DNA of 64,000 nucleotides from Chloroherpetonaceae bacterium. GTDB lineage: Bacteria > Bacteroidota > Chlorobiia > Chlorobiales > Thermochlorobacteraceae. Below, in pieces: positions 53,180 through 64,000 of the stretch. The DNA is taken from positions 130,460 to 194,459 of the forward strand of contig JANWWA010000005.1 in the NCBI GenBank assembly GCA_025056565.1. Direction: 5' to 3'. A program made the position numbers and the translations under genes. The notes under the pieces are model-generated. The model was not told the origin of the DNA and ran no database searches. It worked only from the letters and a program-made list of their open reading frames with translations. Positions within the stretch are counted from its first letter, which is position 1. Every line of letters begins with the position of its first letter.

Positions 53180-55075
53180 TTACTTATCGTCGACAATCTC
53201 AAAGTCTGCGTTCTTGACCTCGCCATCTTTGGCCGTCTGAGCACTACCGTTGCCGGGGTTGTTCATACTGCTTGCCGCTGAGCCTTGATAGAGTCGCGTA
53301 GAGACGTCTTGCCAAACGCGCGTCAGATTCTCCATTTCACTCTTGATGCGGCTAATGGTGCCAGACTTTTGCGCATCTTTCAGCGCCTCCAAGGCTGCGT
53401 TGAGACGGCTGAGGTCTTGCGCTGGAATCTTGTCGCCCAAATCTTTGATTTGTCGCTCTGTCGAGAAGATAAGCGCATCGGCTGCGTTCTTCGTGTCGGC
53501 TTCTTCTTTGCGACGACGGTCTTCTTCGGCGTGAATGCGTGCATCTTCACGCATCTTTTGAATCTCCGCCTCAGAGAGTTTTCCGCTAGCCTCAATGCGA
53601 ATCTTCTGCTCACGACCTGTGGCACGGTCCTTTGCAGAGACATTCAAAATGCCGTTGGCGTCAATGTCAAAAGTAACCTCAATTTGTGGCACACCACGCG
53701 GAGCAGGCGGAATACCATCTAAAATGAACCGACCTAAGGTCTTGTTGTCGACGGCCATCGGACGCTCGCCTTGAAGCACGTGGATTTCAACTGAAGTCTG
53801 ATTGTCGGAAGCCGTCGAGAAAATCTCAGACTTGCGAGTTGGAATCGTGGTGTTAGCTTCGATGAGCTTGGTCATGACACCGCCGAGCGTTTCAATGCCG
53901 AGCGAAAGTGGAGTAACGTCCAAAAGCAGCACATCGGTAATGTCGCCTTTGAGCACGCCACCTTGAATGGCTGCGCCGACTGCAACCACTTCGTCAGGGT
54001 TGACGCTCTTGTTGGGCTCTTTCTTGAAGAACTCGCGCACCATATCTTGCACCTTCGGAATGCGAGTCGAGCCACCCACCAAGACAACTTCGTCAATGTC
54101 TTCCACGCTGAGCTTGGCATTTTTCATTGCACGGCGGCACGGCTCAATCATTCTCTCAAAGAGGTCGGCGCACAGTGCCTCGAACTTGGCGCGTGTAATC
54201 GTCATAACAAGATGCTTCGGACCATCTTGCGTGGCGGTAATGAACGGCAGATTGACTTCTGTCTCAGTGCGAGAGGACAGTTCAATCTTTGCCTTTTCGG
54301 CGGCTTCTTTCAAGCGTTGCAGTGCCATCGGGTCTTTGCGCAAATCAATGCCCTCTTGCTTCTTGAACTCATCCGCCATATAGTCAATGAGGCGTTGGTC
54401 GAAGTCATCGCCGCCAAGATGCGTATCACCGTCGGTCGAGCGCACTTCGAAGACACCATCACCCAGTTCAAGAATAGAGATATCGAAAGTGCCGCCGCCC
54501 AAGTCAAAGACCGCAACTTTTTCGTTCTTCTTTTTCTTGTCTAAGCCGTAAGCCAGTGCTGCAGCAGTCGGCTCATTCAGGATACGCTTGACCTCTAAGC
54601 CAGCAATCTTGCCTGCGTCCTTCGTGGCTTGACGCTGTGCGTCATTGAAATAGGCGGGCACGGTAATTACGGCCTCCGTAACCTTTTCGCCAAGGTAATC
54701 TTCAGCTGTCTGCTTCATTTTTTGCAGAATCATTGCTGAAATTTCCTGTGGCGAATAAACCTTGCCTGCAATGCGCACCCGCGCCTGACCGTTTTCATTG
54801 ACGACCTCGTAGGGCACCATCTTGATTTCTTCGGTGACCTCCGAGTAACTGCGTCCCATAAAGCGCTTGATAGAGTAAATGGTATTTTTCGCATTCGTAA
54901 TTGCCTGACGCTTGGCAGGATGCCCAACCAGACGCTCCCCTGTCTTTGTAAAAGCGACCATTGAGGGTGTGGTGCGATATCCTTCTGAGTTGGGAATCAC
55001 AACTGGCTCATTGCCTTGCATCACCGCAACGCACGAGTTGGTCGTGCCTAAGTCAATTCCAATGATTTTCCCCAT
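53180..55075 (-). CDS. dnaK: Chaperone DnaK (Hsp70)
   Basis: A 631-residue Hsp70 from ATG 55075, with ribosome site AAGGAGC 8 nt before. The ATPase domain has [35 protein letters not shown] and [17 protein letters not shown]; the substrate-binding domain has [20 protein letters not shown]; the lid is followed by a Gly/Ser/Asn-rich tail and an acidic end (FEIVDDK). It folds and refolds proteins in the cytoplasm with DnaJ and GrpE, which are not in the window. The upstream region shows no full CIRCE repeat. Confidence 0.98.
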   Translation of the reverse strand: MGKIIGIDLGTTNSCVAVMQGNEPVVIPNSEGYRTTPSMVAFTKTGERLVGHPAKRQAITNAKNTIYSIKRFMGRSYSEVTEEIKMVPYEVVNENGQARVRIAGKVYSPQEISAMILQKMKQTAEDYLGEKVTEAVITVPAYFNDAQRQATKDAGKIAGLEVKRILNEPTAAALAYGLDKKKKNEKVAVFDLGGGTFDISILELGDGVFEVRSTDGDTHLGGDDFDQRLIDYMADEFKKQEGIDLRKDPMALQRLKEAAEKAKIELSSRTETEVNLPFITATQDGPKHLVMTITRAKFEALCADLFERMIEPCRRAMKNAKLSVEDIDEVVLVGGSTRIPKVQDMVREFFKKEPNKSVNPDEVVAVGAAIQGGVLKGDITDVLLLDVTPLSLGIETLGGVMTKLIEANTTIPTRKSEIFSTASDNQTSVEIHVLQGERPMAVDNKTLGRFILDGIPPAPRGVPQIEVTFDIDANGILNVSAKDRATGREQKIRIEASGKLSEAEIQKMREDARIHAEEDRRRKEEADTKNAADALIFSTERQIKDLGDKIPAQDLSRLNAALEALKDAQKSGTISRIKSEMENLTRVWQDVSTRLYQGSAASSMNNPGNGSAQTAKDGEVKNADFEIVDDK

Positions 55076-55263
55076 AAAAGCTCCTTCAAGGATTTTTAGG
55101 TTACCGAAAAACAACGGCTCGAATGAAAGCACTCAAAAGAGACTTAACTTGCATTCAAGCCTCTCTGCGTTGCTTTATAGCAAAAACTGTTCCGATTTGC
55201 GGAAAGAGAGGTAGCCAAAGCACCGTGAAAGAATGGCAGAGGCAAGCAAGTCGAAAATAAAAA

Positions 55264-55300
55264 GTGCCTTCGCAGAAAATGAACGAAACTGCGAAAGCAC
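55264..55300 (-). terminator. Terminator-like hairpin with no obvious gene
   Basis: A 12-bp stem (55264-55275 with 55289-55300, one mismatch) is followed on the minus strand by TTTTTATTTTC. It is 147 bp beyond the hsp20 terminator, with an AT-rich, gene-free stretch between. It could end read-through transcripts or a short unannotated RNA. Confidence 0.55.
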
Positions 55301-55446
55301 CATTGAAAAAGGAGAATAACTATGAACTAAACGCATAAATGCATTTGAAGGCAAAAAGGTTCCAAAAAAGCCGAAAAAAAGTCGATTTTGACGATTTTTG
55401 AAAGTAAGTTCAGGATTTTAAGAGCTTAAAAATTTTAGAAGCAACA

Positions 55447-55473
55447 AAAGAAGCCCGACTTGCGGGCTTCTTT
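55447..55473 (-). terminator. Intrinsic terminator of hsp20
   Basis: A perfect 11-bp stem (55447-55457 with 55463-55473), 5-nt loop, followed on the minus strand by TTTTGTTGC. It lies 28 bp after the hsp20 stop. Confidence 0.85.
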
Positions 55474-55500
55474 GAGGCGACCAGAGTATATGTGGAGAAG

Positions 55501-55926
55501 TTACTTAATTGCAATTTCCCGTGCCTTTACAACAGGCTCAACCTTTGGAAGCGTGAGCTTCAGCACGCCATCAGCAAAGTGAGCTTCAATAGCTTCGGCA
55601 TTGACATTTTCACCCAGCGTAAAGCTGCGGGTGAGCGAGCCAAAGACCCTTTCTGTGCGATAGTAGTTCTTCTTGCTTTCTGTGCTTTCAGCCTTGCGTT
55701 CTGCACGAATGGTCAGAATATTGTCCTCAACGGTAACTTTCAGGTCGTCCTTCTTGACACCTGGCAGGTCTGCCTCAATGTAGACCGCCTTGTCGTCCTC
55801 AGAGATGTCAACTCGGAATGAAGACATATCGAACATCGACGGGAGCGACGGCATTGTGCTCTTAAAGACCTCGTCAAACATGCGGTCAATTGCGGCAAAT
55901 GGATTTCGTTCAAATTTCACTAACAT
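55501..55926 (-). CDS. hsp20: Small heat-shock protein, Hsp20/alpha-crystallin family
   Basis: A 141-residue holdase that binds unfolding proteins without ATP. The alpha-crystallin domain spans residues about 37-130 (FRVDISEDDKAVYIEADLPGVKKDDLKVTVEDNILTI, then GVLKLTLPK). The short C-terminal tail has the I-x-I-type REIAIK. A strong ribosome site (AAGGAGG) is 9 nt before ATG 55926. About 53 bp upstream lies an 11-bp inverted repeat that may be an operator. Downstream are its own terminator and then dnaK on the same strand. Confidence 0.96.
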   Translation of the reverse strand: MLVKFERNPFAAIDRMFDEVFKSTMPSLPSMFDMSSFRVDISEDDKAVYIEADLPGVKKDDLKVTVEDNILTIRAERKAESTESKKNYYRTERVFGSLTRSFTLGENVNAEAIEAHFADGVLKLTLPKVEPVVKAREIAIK

Positions 55927-56294
55927 ACTTCAAACCCTCCTTCCAAGTTTAAGGTTATTATTTTTGTTACTACACTTAGATAGCCGCTCACTGACTCTTT
56001 TTGAGAGGCTATCCACCCTACCTAAGAATCAAGCTCTGTGCCAACTTGCAGTATCGCGCAAAGCAAGGAAAATAGGCAGATGAAGTAAAGAGCAGTCTGA
56101 CAGAAGATACAGAAGATTGTCAGGCAACAGTATGAAAAAATGTCAGGGAGAGGGACAGAAGCAAGAGGAGTGATGTCGGGCTGTGCAAGCAATAAAGTCT
56201 GCAAAGGGCGTTCTAGCCTATCTTTCTCAATGTAAGAAAAGAAGAAAGCGAAACGTCCAAAGCCGACTGTCGGTTAGAGGAGCATAGAGTTAAA
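55927..56294. other. Divergent region between hsp20 and the Cys-rich gene
   Basis: These 368 bp hold the hsp20 leader, the inverted repeat at 55979-56013 and presumably promoters of both genes. No reading frame or RNA gene is convincing. Confidence 0.55.
55979..56013. promoter_or_regulatory. Inverted repeat upstream of hsp20 (possible operator)
   Basis: GATAGCCGCTC (55979-55989) and GAGAGGCTATC (56003-56013) form an 11-bp inverted repeat with one mismatch around a 13-nt spacer. It sits 53 bp before the hsp20 start. It resembles no standard CIRCE or HAIR element. It could be a repressor site or a leader hairpin. Confidence 0.45.
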
Positions 56295-56825
56295 ATGATG
56301 AAACAGATTCGCCTGAGTTTCCTAAATTGGCTTCTGAAGCGAGCAAGGCCGAACTCCAAGTTGCAGCAAATTGCGAAAGGGCTTGTAGGGTTGGAGCTTC
56401 TGGGCGTGCGCTGGTATAGCCCCATCTGGCAACTGAAAAGTGTAAGTGTCTATGTGCAGCGATGGATGATGGCAGTGCGCCGTGAATGGCGTGGCTATCA
56501 AAAGCCGATGGCACATCCTAACCCTGAAGCAATCATCTGCGCTGAGTTTAGCTGTCGCCATAGCATTGACGGTAAGTGCGCAATGACGCAATTTGCAGAG
56601 CCGTGCCTTGAACAATGCTTTGGAATGAAACGCACAGAGCAGGGAACATTTGTGCCACTCTTTACCGATTATGAGGGCAATCCAGCATGGCTGGAAATTT
56701 CCTGCCGAGATTGCAAAAAATACCTAACTGAATGCAAAGGCACCGTGCCGAATGCGATTAATCCTGTGAAGGAGAATAGCCGCACAAAGCCTGATTGGAT
56801 GCCTCTTACTGTGAAGCCGTCGTGA
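56295..56825 (+). CDS. Cys-rich protein of unknown function
   Basis: This 176-residue protein has no signal peptide; the N-terminal 70 residues are basic and helical (MKQIRLSFLNWLLKRARPN). The C-terminal half has eight cysteines in a set pattern: CAEFSC, GKC, EPCLEQC, then SCRDCKKYLTEC. Such spacing could hold zinc or iron-sulfur clusters, but no known ferredoxin or zinc-finger signature fits exactly. It is read 52 bp before the PTPS gene on the same strand and could be co-transcribed with it. An AGAGGAG stretch lies 15-21 nt before the start. I do not recognise the family. Confidence 0.72.
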   Translation: MMKQIRLSFLNWLLKRARPNSKLQQIAKGLVGLELLGVRWYSPIWQLKSVSVYVQRWMMAVRREWRGYQKPMAHPNPEAIICAEFSCRHSIDGKCAMTQFAEPCLEQCFGMKRTEQGTFVPLFTDYEGNPAWLEISCRDCKKYLTECKGTVPNAINPVKENSRTKPDWMPLTVKPS

Positions 56826-56877
56826 TGAACAGGGTTTTAGCCTCACTAATTTTGAAACATTGAAACATAAGTCAGCA

Positions 56878-57393
56878 ATGAGCAACGAAACGGCTGAATA
56901 CAAAAATCCTGCGTTGTGGTCAGTTAGCTCAGAGCCACGTGAAATCAATGCCATGTTAAGGCAACCGCGTAAAGTGTATGTAACGCGCAAGGTGCATTTC
57001 AACGCAGCCCACCGACTCTTTAACCCAACCTTCTCAGATGAAAAGAACTGTGAGATTTATGACATCTGCAACAACTTCTACGGGCACGGACACAACTACG
57101 AGCTGGAAGTAACACTCACAGGCATCGTCGATAAGGACACAGGATACCTGTTTGATTTGAAAGTGCTCAAAAAAATTCTGGAAGAGGAAATTATCTCCAA
57201 AGTTGACCACAAGCACCTAAACTTTGACGTGGAGATGTTCCGCGACACAGTGCCAACTGCCGAAGTCATTGCCGTTGTGTTCTGGGAAAAAATCAAAGCA
57301 GCACTGGAGGCACTGAATGTGAAAAACGTGGAGCTGTATGAAGTAAAAGTCTATGAATCTGAACGCAACATTGTCTCTTATCGAGGAGAGTAA
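56878..57393 (+). CDS. 6-pyruvoyl-tetrahydropterin synthase / QueD-family protein
   Basis: The 171-residue protein starts at ATG 56878. The T-fold family marks are the first zinc His in [14 protein letters not shown], the [19 protein letters not shown] stretch (catalytic Cys and two zinc His), and the DHKHLN and PTAEVIAV segments. The N-terminal 35 residues are an extra tail. It acts on dihydroneopterin triphosphate made by FolE, whose gene begins 1 bp after this stop. The product is tetrahydropterin (biopterin-like) or, for QueD, carboxytetrahydropterin for queuosine. Green sulfur bacteria make biopterin glycosides, so the pterin role fits well; a choice cannot be made by sequence alone. Confidence 0.9.
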   Translation: MSNETAEYKNPALWSVSSEPREINAMLRQPRKVYVTRKVHFNAAHRLFNPTFSDEKNCEIYDICNNFYGHGHNYELEVTLTGIVDKDTGYLFDLKVLKKILEEEIISKVDHKHLNFDVEMFRDTVPTAEVIAVVFWEKIKAALEALNVKNVELYEVKVYESERNIVSYRGE

Positions 57394-57394
57394 A

Positions 57395-58048
57395 ATGAGC
57401 GGAAAAAGCCAAAACGAAAAGCAGTTTATTGCCAGCCTGCGAGACGACGACGAATACACAATCAGTGGGGTCGTTGCAGAGGACACGCTGGCGCGACTGG
57501 CTGCAAATATCAAGGAAAACCTGATGCTCTTAGGTGAAGACCCTGAGCGGGAGGGGTTGCTAAAGACCCCCGAGCGCGTGGCAAAAGCCTTGCTGTATCT
57601 TACCAGCGGCTATCATGCAAACCCAAGAGAAATTTTGCTCAGTGCCGTCTTCCACGAAAAGTATGATGAAATGGTGCTGGTCAAGGATATAGAGGTTTTT
57701 TCAATGTGCGAGCATCACATGCTGCCCTTTTTCGGCAAAGCCCATGTGGCATATATCCCCAATGGAAAGATTGTTGGGCTGTCGAAAATTCCGCGCGTGG
57801 TAGATGTCTATGCACGCCGCTTGCAGGTGCAGGAGCGCATGACACAGGAAATCCGTGATGTGATTGAAGAAGTCTTAGAGCCAAGAGGCGTGGCAGTTGT
57901 AATTGAAGCCAAACATCTTTGTATGGTGATGCGCGGCGTAGAGAAACAAAATTCCACCACCACTACATCTGCGATGTCAGGCGAGTTTCTCAAAAACTCT
58001 GCTACGCGGTCTGAGTTTATGCGACTAATTAAGTCGTTCAATAGCTAA
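57395..58048 (+). CDS. folE: GTP cyclohydrolase I
   Basis: The 217-residue enzyme from ATG 57395 (ribosome site GAGGAGAG) turns GTP into dihydroneopterin triphosphate, the start of folate and biopterin synthesis. Zinc ligands are in [31 protein letters not shown] and in [13 protein letters not shown]. The [21 protein letters not shown] stretch is typical. The start is 1 bp after the PTPS stop codon; the start at 57353 overlaps that gene and is rejected. Together the two genes make a pterin unit; folK lies elsewhere in the window. Confidence 0.97.
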   Translation: MSGKSQNEKQFIASLRDDDEYTISGVVAEDTLARLAANIKENLMLLGEDPEREGLLKTPERVAKALLYLTSGYHANPREILLSAVFHEKYDEMVLVKDIEVFSMCEHHMLPFFGKAHVAYIPNGKIVGLSKIPRVVDVYARRLQVQERMTQEIRDVIEEVLEPRGVAVVIEAKHLCMVMRGVEKQNSTTTTSAMSGEFLKNSATRSEFMRLIKSFNS

Positions 58049-58177
58049 GAGAATGCATCACGGCAGGCGTAGCTGTTGAAAGTGCGCGACACTGCAGAGC
58101 AAAGGGGCTATCAGTTAAGCTGCTCTCTCTACTCTCTGAATGGGCATTGCAGACTTGGGCAAGGCAAGAGACAGAAT

Positions 58178-58200
58178 AGCCTCGCACGAAAGGCGAGGCT
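58178..58200 (-). terminator. Hairpin after tRNA-Gly
   Basis: A perfect 8-bp stem (58178-58185 with 58193-58200), 7-nt loop, 12 bp after the tRNA 3' end, followed by a weak T-containing stretch on the minus strand. Confidence 0.6.
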
Positions 58201-58212
58201 AGCGCAACGCTG

Positions 58213-58285
58213 AGCGAGAGACGAGATTCGAACTCGCGACCCTCACCTTGGCAAGGTGATGCTCTACCAGCTGAGCTACTCTCGC
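58213..58285 (-). tRNA. tRNA-Gly (GCC)
   Basis: A 73-nt cloverleaf. Acceptor GCGAGAG pairs with CTCTCGC, D-arm AGCTCAGCTGGTAGAGC, anticodon loop TTGCCAA with GCC, T-arm CGCGAGTTCGAATCTCG. Discriminator T; CCA is not encoded. Confidence 0.97.
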
Positions 58286-58545
58286 ACTGTTGTAGTGAAG
58301 TTGGGCTGCAAATATGCAAAGATTTTTTTTTCTATGCAAGTGCTGGCATCGCTTGCTTAGGCGTGTCATTAGCCCTATCCCACGCTGAGTAGGAGACACT
58401 TCGTATCGCAGAATGAGGGGCGAAGTTCGGCCTGCGCTGCAATTTGTCTGCACGGAGCTAGTAAGCCTTGACCGTTGGCATAGCGCAATGATTTCCTTAT
58501 CTTGAATGCTTGTTAAGCAACGCAACAAATCGAGAAATAAAGAGA

Positions 58546-58962
58546 ATGAATAGACCCATTCGTGTCTTAATTGCCAAAGCGGGCTTGGATGGGCACGACC
58601 GTGGTGCGAAAGTGATTGCAGCGGCTTTGCGTGATGCAGGAATGGAAGTGATTTACACAGGGTTGCGTCAGACACCTGAGATGATTGTGCAAGCCGCCTT
58701 GCAAGAAGATGTCGATGTAATCGGTATTAGCATTCTGAGCGGGGCGCATATGACGATTTTTCCGCGTGTGTTGAAACTGATGCGTGAAAAAGGTTTAGAT
58801 GATGTGTTGCTGACTGGCGGTGGTATCATTCCTGAACAGGATGTGGTGAAACTGCAAGAAATGGGTACGGGGAAGCTCTTTTTGCCCGGTGCACCAACCA
58901 GCGAAATTGTTGCCTACATCAAAGAATGGGTGATGACACACCGAGCAAAAGAAGCACTTTAA
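58546..58962 (+). CDS. Free-standing B12-binding subunit of methylmalonyl-CoA mutase-type enzyme
   Basis: The 138-residue protein from ATG 58546 is a cobalamin-binding domain alone. [30 protein letters not shown] carries the DxHxxG motif that ligates cobalt, and SILSGAH and [12 protein letters not shown] complete the fold. It matches the small C-terminal subunit of split methylmalonyl-CoA mutases. The catalytic TIM-barrel subunit is not in the window. The enzyme interconverts methylmalonyl-CoA and succinyl-CoA. It is read 33 bp before secA on the same strand. Confidence 0.93.
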   Translation: MNRPIRVLIAKAGLDGHDRGAKVIAAALRDAGMEVIYTGLRQTPEMIVQAALQEDVDVIGISILSGAHMTIFPRVLKLMREKGLDDVLLTGGGIIPEQDVVKLQEMGTGKLFLPGAPTSEIVAYIKEWVMTHRAKEAL

Positions 58963-58995
58963 TGAGGAATTCTTCGCAACTAACCAACCGAGATT

Positions 58996-62082
<3,087 letters not shown>

Positions 62083-62199
62083 AAGACTGCACAGGGGCAA
62101 AGTAAGACCTTGATGGACACCGCAAAAGACTCTATTTTTGCAGCAAAACTTTAAGCCACCTCGTCACTCTTTCGAGCATTAACGAAACTCGAGCCTTTA

Positions 62200-64000
62200 A
62201 TGACCCATAGTTGCCGCTTCAGCCCGCTAAGCGCAATTCTTCTGATAGGTGGGCTTTCTGTGGTAGCCCAAACAAAGTTGCTCTTCAGCCAGCCAATCCT
62301 GCCGAGTAGTGAAAGTGCATCGATTGCATCTATCACAGCGCCATCCAGTAACATTGTCCAGCTGGTAATGCAGTTTGGGGTGCCCTCGCTAAAAGAAGAA
62401 TCGCTGGCAAGCGGTGAAACCGAGATGGTGGTTACATCGCCTACGACTGACCACCTAGTAATGAATTTGCTCTACAAGTTGCCGTCGTATGAGTATGCTT
62501 TGCAGGCACATGTAGAATCGGTGCGCATTGTTGCAGAAGAAGGTGTGGGTGTGCTGCAAAATGTGGTGCTGAAATTTCACATAGAGGCGCTGAATGATGC
62601 GCCGATTGGGCTTCCAGCGGAGCAATTGCCTCAGGCGAAGTCAGTGAAAACTACATCTGATAAAGAGCCTTTTCCGAAAGAAAGAGTGCGGTGGTTTTAT
62701 GGTGGAACAATGCGTGGCACGCCACTGACAAGCTTGACTGTGTCGCCCTACACCTATTTTCCTGCGACGAAAACCTTGCGATATGTGCAGAAACTGACAC
62801 TTGAACTTAGGCTCAATACAGCGGAAGGCACAGCGCAAGAGTTCAGAGTTGATCTCAATGAAGCAGAGCTTTTGAGGCAAGTGCCGCGCAAACGCAGCGC
62901 GTATAAGCCATCGCAGCTAAGCATTGCTGGGCAGGCATTGTCCTTCTCAGAGGCAATGGGGGTGCAACAAAATGTCTACGGCAGACTACCCGTTGTGCCA
63001 AAGTATCGCTTCATTGTAAGGAAGCAAGGTATCTACCGCTTAGGCTTTTTTGAATTTCAAGATGCGGGATTCCCAACTGATTTCTTTACTGCAGACCCGC
63101 GTACCTTTCGCTTGTTCAACAAAGGCAAAGAGGTGCCAATTCTCGTCAAGGGCGAGCAAGATGGTCGCTTCAATCGTGATGACTATGTGGAGTTTATTGG
63201 CGAGCCGCATCGCTTGGCATTCTCAGACCCAGCTCGCCCTGAAATGTATAATGACCCCTACACCGATGAAAATGTCTATTACTTTTACTGGGAGCCAGCA
63301 CTAACGCCGCAGAATCGTGGATTGCGGTTGGTGGAGATTCCAGCAGAGCCACGTGGCACAACGGGAGTGATTAATCTCCGAAATCAATCGTTTCGCACGA
63401 CACTGCACTTTGAAGAGAATCGAGCAATTGACCGTATGAATGTGGTTTATGACACCTTCAACACAGCCGGTTACCGACGCACGCGCAACCACAGCGATAT
63501 GAGTGACAAATTCTTTTGGGCGCTGGTGTTCTCTGACCGTGGGGCAAGTGTGTCACTGGAAGTACCTGCTCCACAAGCAAATAACTTTACCGACTCCATC
63601 ATTATTCGTGCAGCCTTTCACGGGCGTAACCCTGCTGGTGAGCGAGAGCCCGCATACCTTGCCAATCTATTTTTTAGCATCGGAGGAGATCTCTTCCCTG
63701 TAATGCGTGCTGAGTGGGGCAGTCGTGCAGAAGGACTATTCCGTCCCACTATTATTCGCAGTGCATTATCTCCTGGATTTCATCGGTTTCTGGGCAATGT
63801 CTCGGCACTGCGCATTATCAGTGGACTGACGAACGTGGCGGTTACTGTGCCGTATTTCTACCTCAACTGGATAGAAATCACCTATCGCAGGCTTTACCGC
63901 GCAGTAGAGGACGAAATTGTGTTTACTACACCACCTGATGCAAGGCCAGGTCGCTACCAATTTGTCATCTCTGGTTTTACCACGCCTGATATTGATATCT
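62200..64000 (+). CDS. porU: Type IX secretion system sortase PorU-like protein (peptidase C25 family), partial
   Basis: The frame is open from ATG 62200 to the right edge (600 residues), so the catalytic peptidase part is mostly outside. A signal peptide follows the start (LSAILLIGGLSVVAQT). Residues about 265-330 contain KYRFIVRKQGIYRLGFFEFQDAG and TADPRTFRLFNKGKEVPILVKG, the PorU/gingipain-type N-terminal beta-domain pattern (WxKIxVxxxGVYRIT...LxN.G...P). PorU cleaves the C-terminal sorting signal of secreted cargo and attaches it to A-LPS at the cell surface. A family call is fairly firm. The ATG is the first suitable one after the secA stop, 117 bp downstream. Confidence 0.8.
   Translation, partial: MTHSCRFSPLSAILLIGGLSVVAQTKLLFSQPILPSSESASIASITAPSSNIVQLVMQFGVPSLKEESLASGETEMVVTSPTTDHLVMNLLYKLPSYEYALQAHVESVRIVAEEGVGVLQNVVLKFHIEALNDAPIGLPAEQLPQAKSVKTTSDKEPFPKERVRWFYGGTMRGTPLTSLTVSPYTYFPATKTLRYVQKLTLELRLNTAEGTAQEFRVDLNEAELLRQVPRKRSAYKPSQLSIAGQALSFSEAMGVQQNVYGRLPVVPKYRFIVRKQGIYRLGFFEFQDAGFPTDFFTADPRTFRLFNKGKEVPILVKGEQDGRFNRDDYVEFIGEPHRLAFSDPARPEMYNDPYTDENVYYFYWEPALTPQNRGLRLVEIPAEPRGTTGVINLRNQSFRTTLHFEENRAIDRMNVVYDTFNTAGYRRTRNHSDMSDKFFWALVFSDRGASVSLEVPAPQANNFTDSIIIRAAFHGRNPAGEREPAYLANLFFSIGGDLFPVMRAEWGSRAEGLFRPTIIRSALSPGFHRFLGNVSALRIISGLTNVAVTVPYFYLNWIEITYRRLYRAVEDEIVFTTPPDARPGRYQFVISGFTTPDIDI

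Larger units (their letters stand above)
55076..55500. other. Gene-free region between dnaK and hsp20
   Basis: This 425-bp gap holds the dnaK leader and promoter (not identified), an orphan terminator-like hairpin at 55264-55300, an AT-rich segment at 55320-55440 and the hsp20 terminator. I see no convincing coding frame. Confidence 0.6.
58049..58545. other. Region between folE and the B12-binding protein gene, with tRNA-Gly
   Basis: About 500 bp holding tRNA-Gly on the minus strand and its terminator-like hairpin. The remainder shows no convincing coding frame; a TATCTTGA-like box 58490 region, with TTG 20 nt upstream, may be the promoter of the next gene. Confidence 0.5.

Noticed and set aside
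53963..54544. A 193-codon plus-strand frame in dnaK
   Set aside because: Antisense shadow of dnaK; such frames are common opposite Hsp70 genes.
55076..55260. CIRCE element upstream of dnaK
   Set aside because: Only a GCACTC half-like stretch is seen; the matching inverted half at the right distance is missing.
55311..55331. Possible tiny plus-strand gene after GGAG (ATG AAC TAA)
   Set aside because: It encodes two residues and stops, although the ribosome-site-like sequence is striking.

Overview
The window is a stretch of ordinary bacterial chromosome with about 44 protein genes and two tRNA genes. It contains no rRNA, CRISPR array, prophage or insertion sequence that I can see. Several signs point to the Bacteroidota/Chlorobi group: a type IX secretion sortase (PorU-like), a DUF3098-like protein, a SecA with a long central insertion, and promoter -7 boxes of the form TAnnTTTG, two of them with a TTG exactly 19 nt upstream. 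A CRTISO-type carotenoid isomerase and a 69-residue protein that resembles the chlorosome baseplate protein CsmA suggest a phototrophic member. An egtB-egtD pair, whose EgtB step needs O2, suggests it lives with oxygen. A Chloroherpeton- or 'Thermochlorobacter'-like green bacterium fits best; this is inference from gene content.

Layout. 1-6.7 kb: a secreted subtilase cut by the left edge, mfd, a small Cys-containing secreted protein and a lone nuoI. 6.7-13.2 kb: sucC, a DUF3098-like membrane protein, pyruvate phosphate dikinase and a phosphofructokinase-family protein fused to a cyclic-nucleotide-type domain. 13.4-21 kb: OmpA-type lipoprotein, EamA transporter, folK, an N-terminally missing ClpB, alaS, recO. 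21-31 kb: HtrA protease, carotenoid isomerase, several secreted or membrane unknowns, the egtB-egtD-ABC permease cluster, a TMEM14-like protein, a winged-helix regulator and tRNA-Phe. 31.4-35.7 kb: a four-gene minus-strand operon (SpsF-like nucleotidyltransferase, a solitary DNA methyltransferase, a GT-B-like protein, a flippase-like membrane protein). 35.9-39.1 kb: SDR, GT87 mannosyltransferase-like protein, second HtrA. 39.3-50.1 kb: a long minus-strand exopolysaccharide operon, in order of transcription wza-like, wzz-like, wzy/ligase, wzx, GT4, GT2, GT4, then a TauE-type permease and a DUF4149 protein. 50.2-56 kb: peptide-binding lipoprotein, the CsmA-like protein, an unknown, dnaK and hsp20. 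56.3-64 kb: a Cys-rich unknown, a PTPS-folE pterin pair, tRNA-Gly, a free B12-binding mutase subunit, secA and the start of porU.

How the parts fit. The two polysaccharide blocks together supply an activated-sugar enzyme, glycosyltransferases, flippase, polymerase, chain-length and export proteins. The PFK-like protein and PPDK lie next to each other on the same strand and probably act at opposite ends of glycolysis/gluconeogenesis. PTPS, FolE and FolK belong to pterin/folate synthesis. SecA and PorU belong to protein export, and the subtilase at the other end is a plausible export substrate. DnaK, Hsp20 and the short ClpB are chaperones. The entries most worth a second look are the CsmA-like protein, the ClpB lacking its first half, the PFK-like protein with altered catalytic residues, and the DNA methyltransferase inside a sugar operon.
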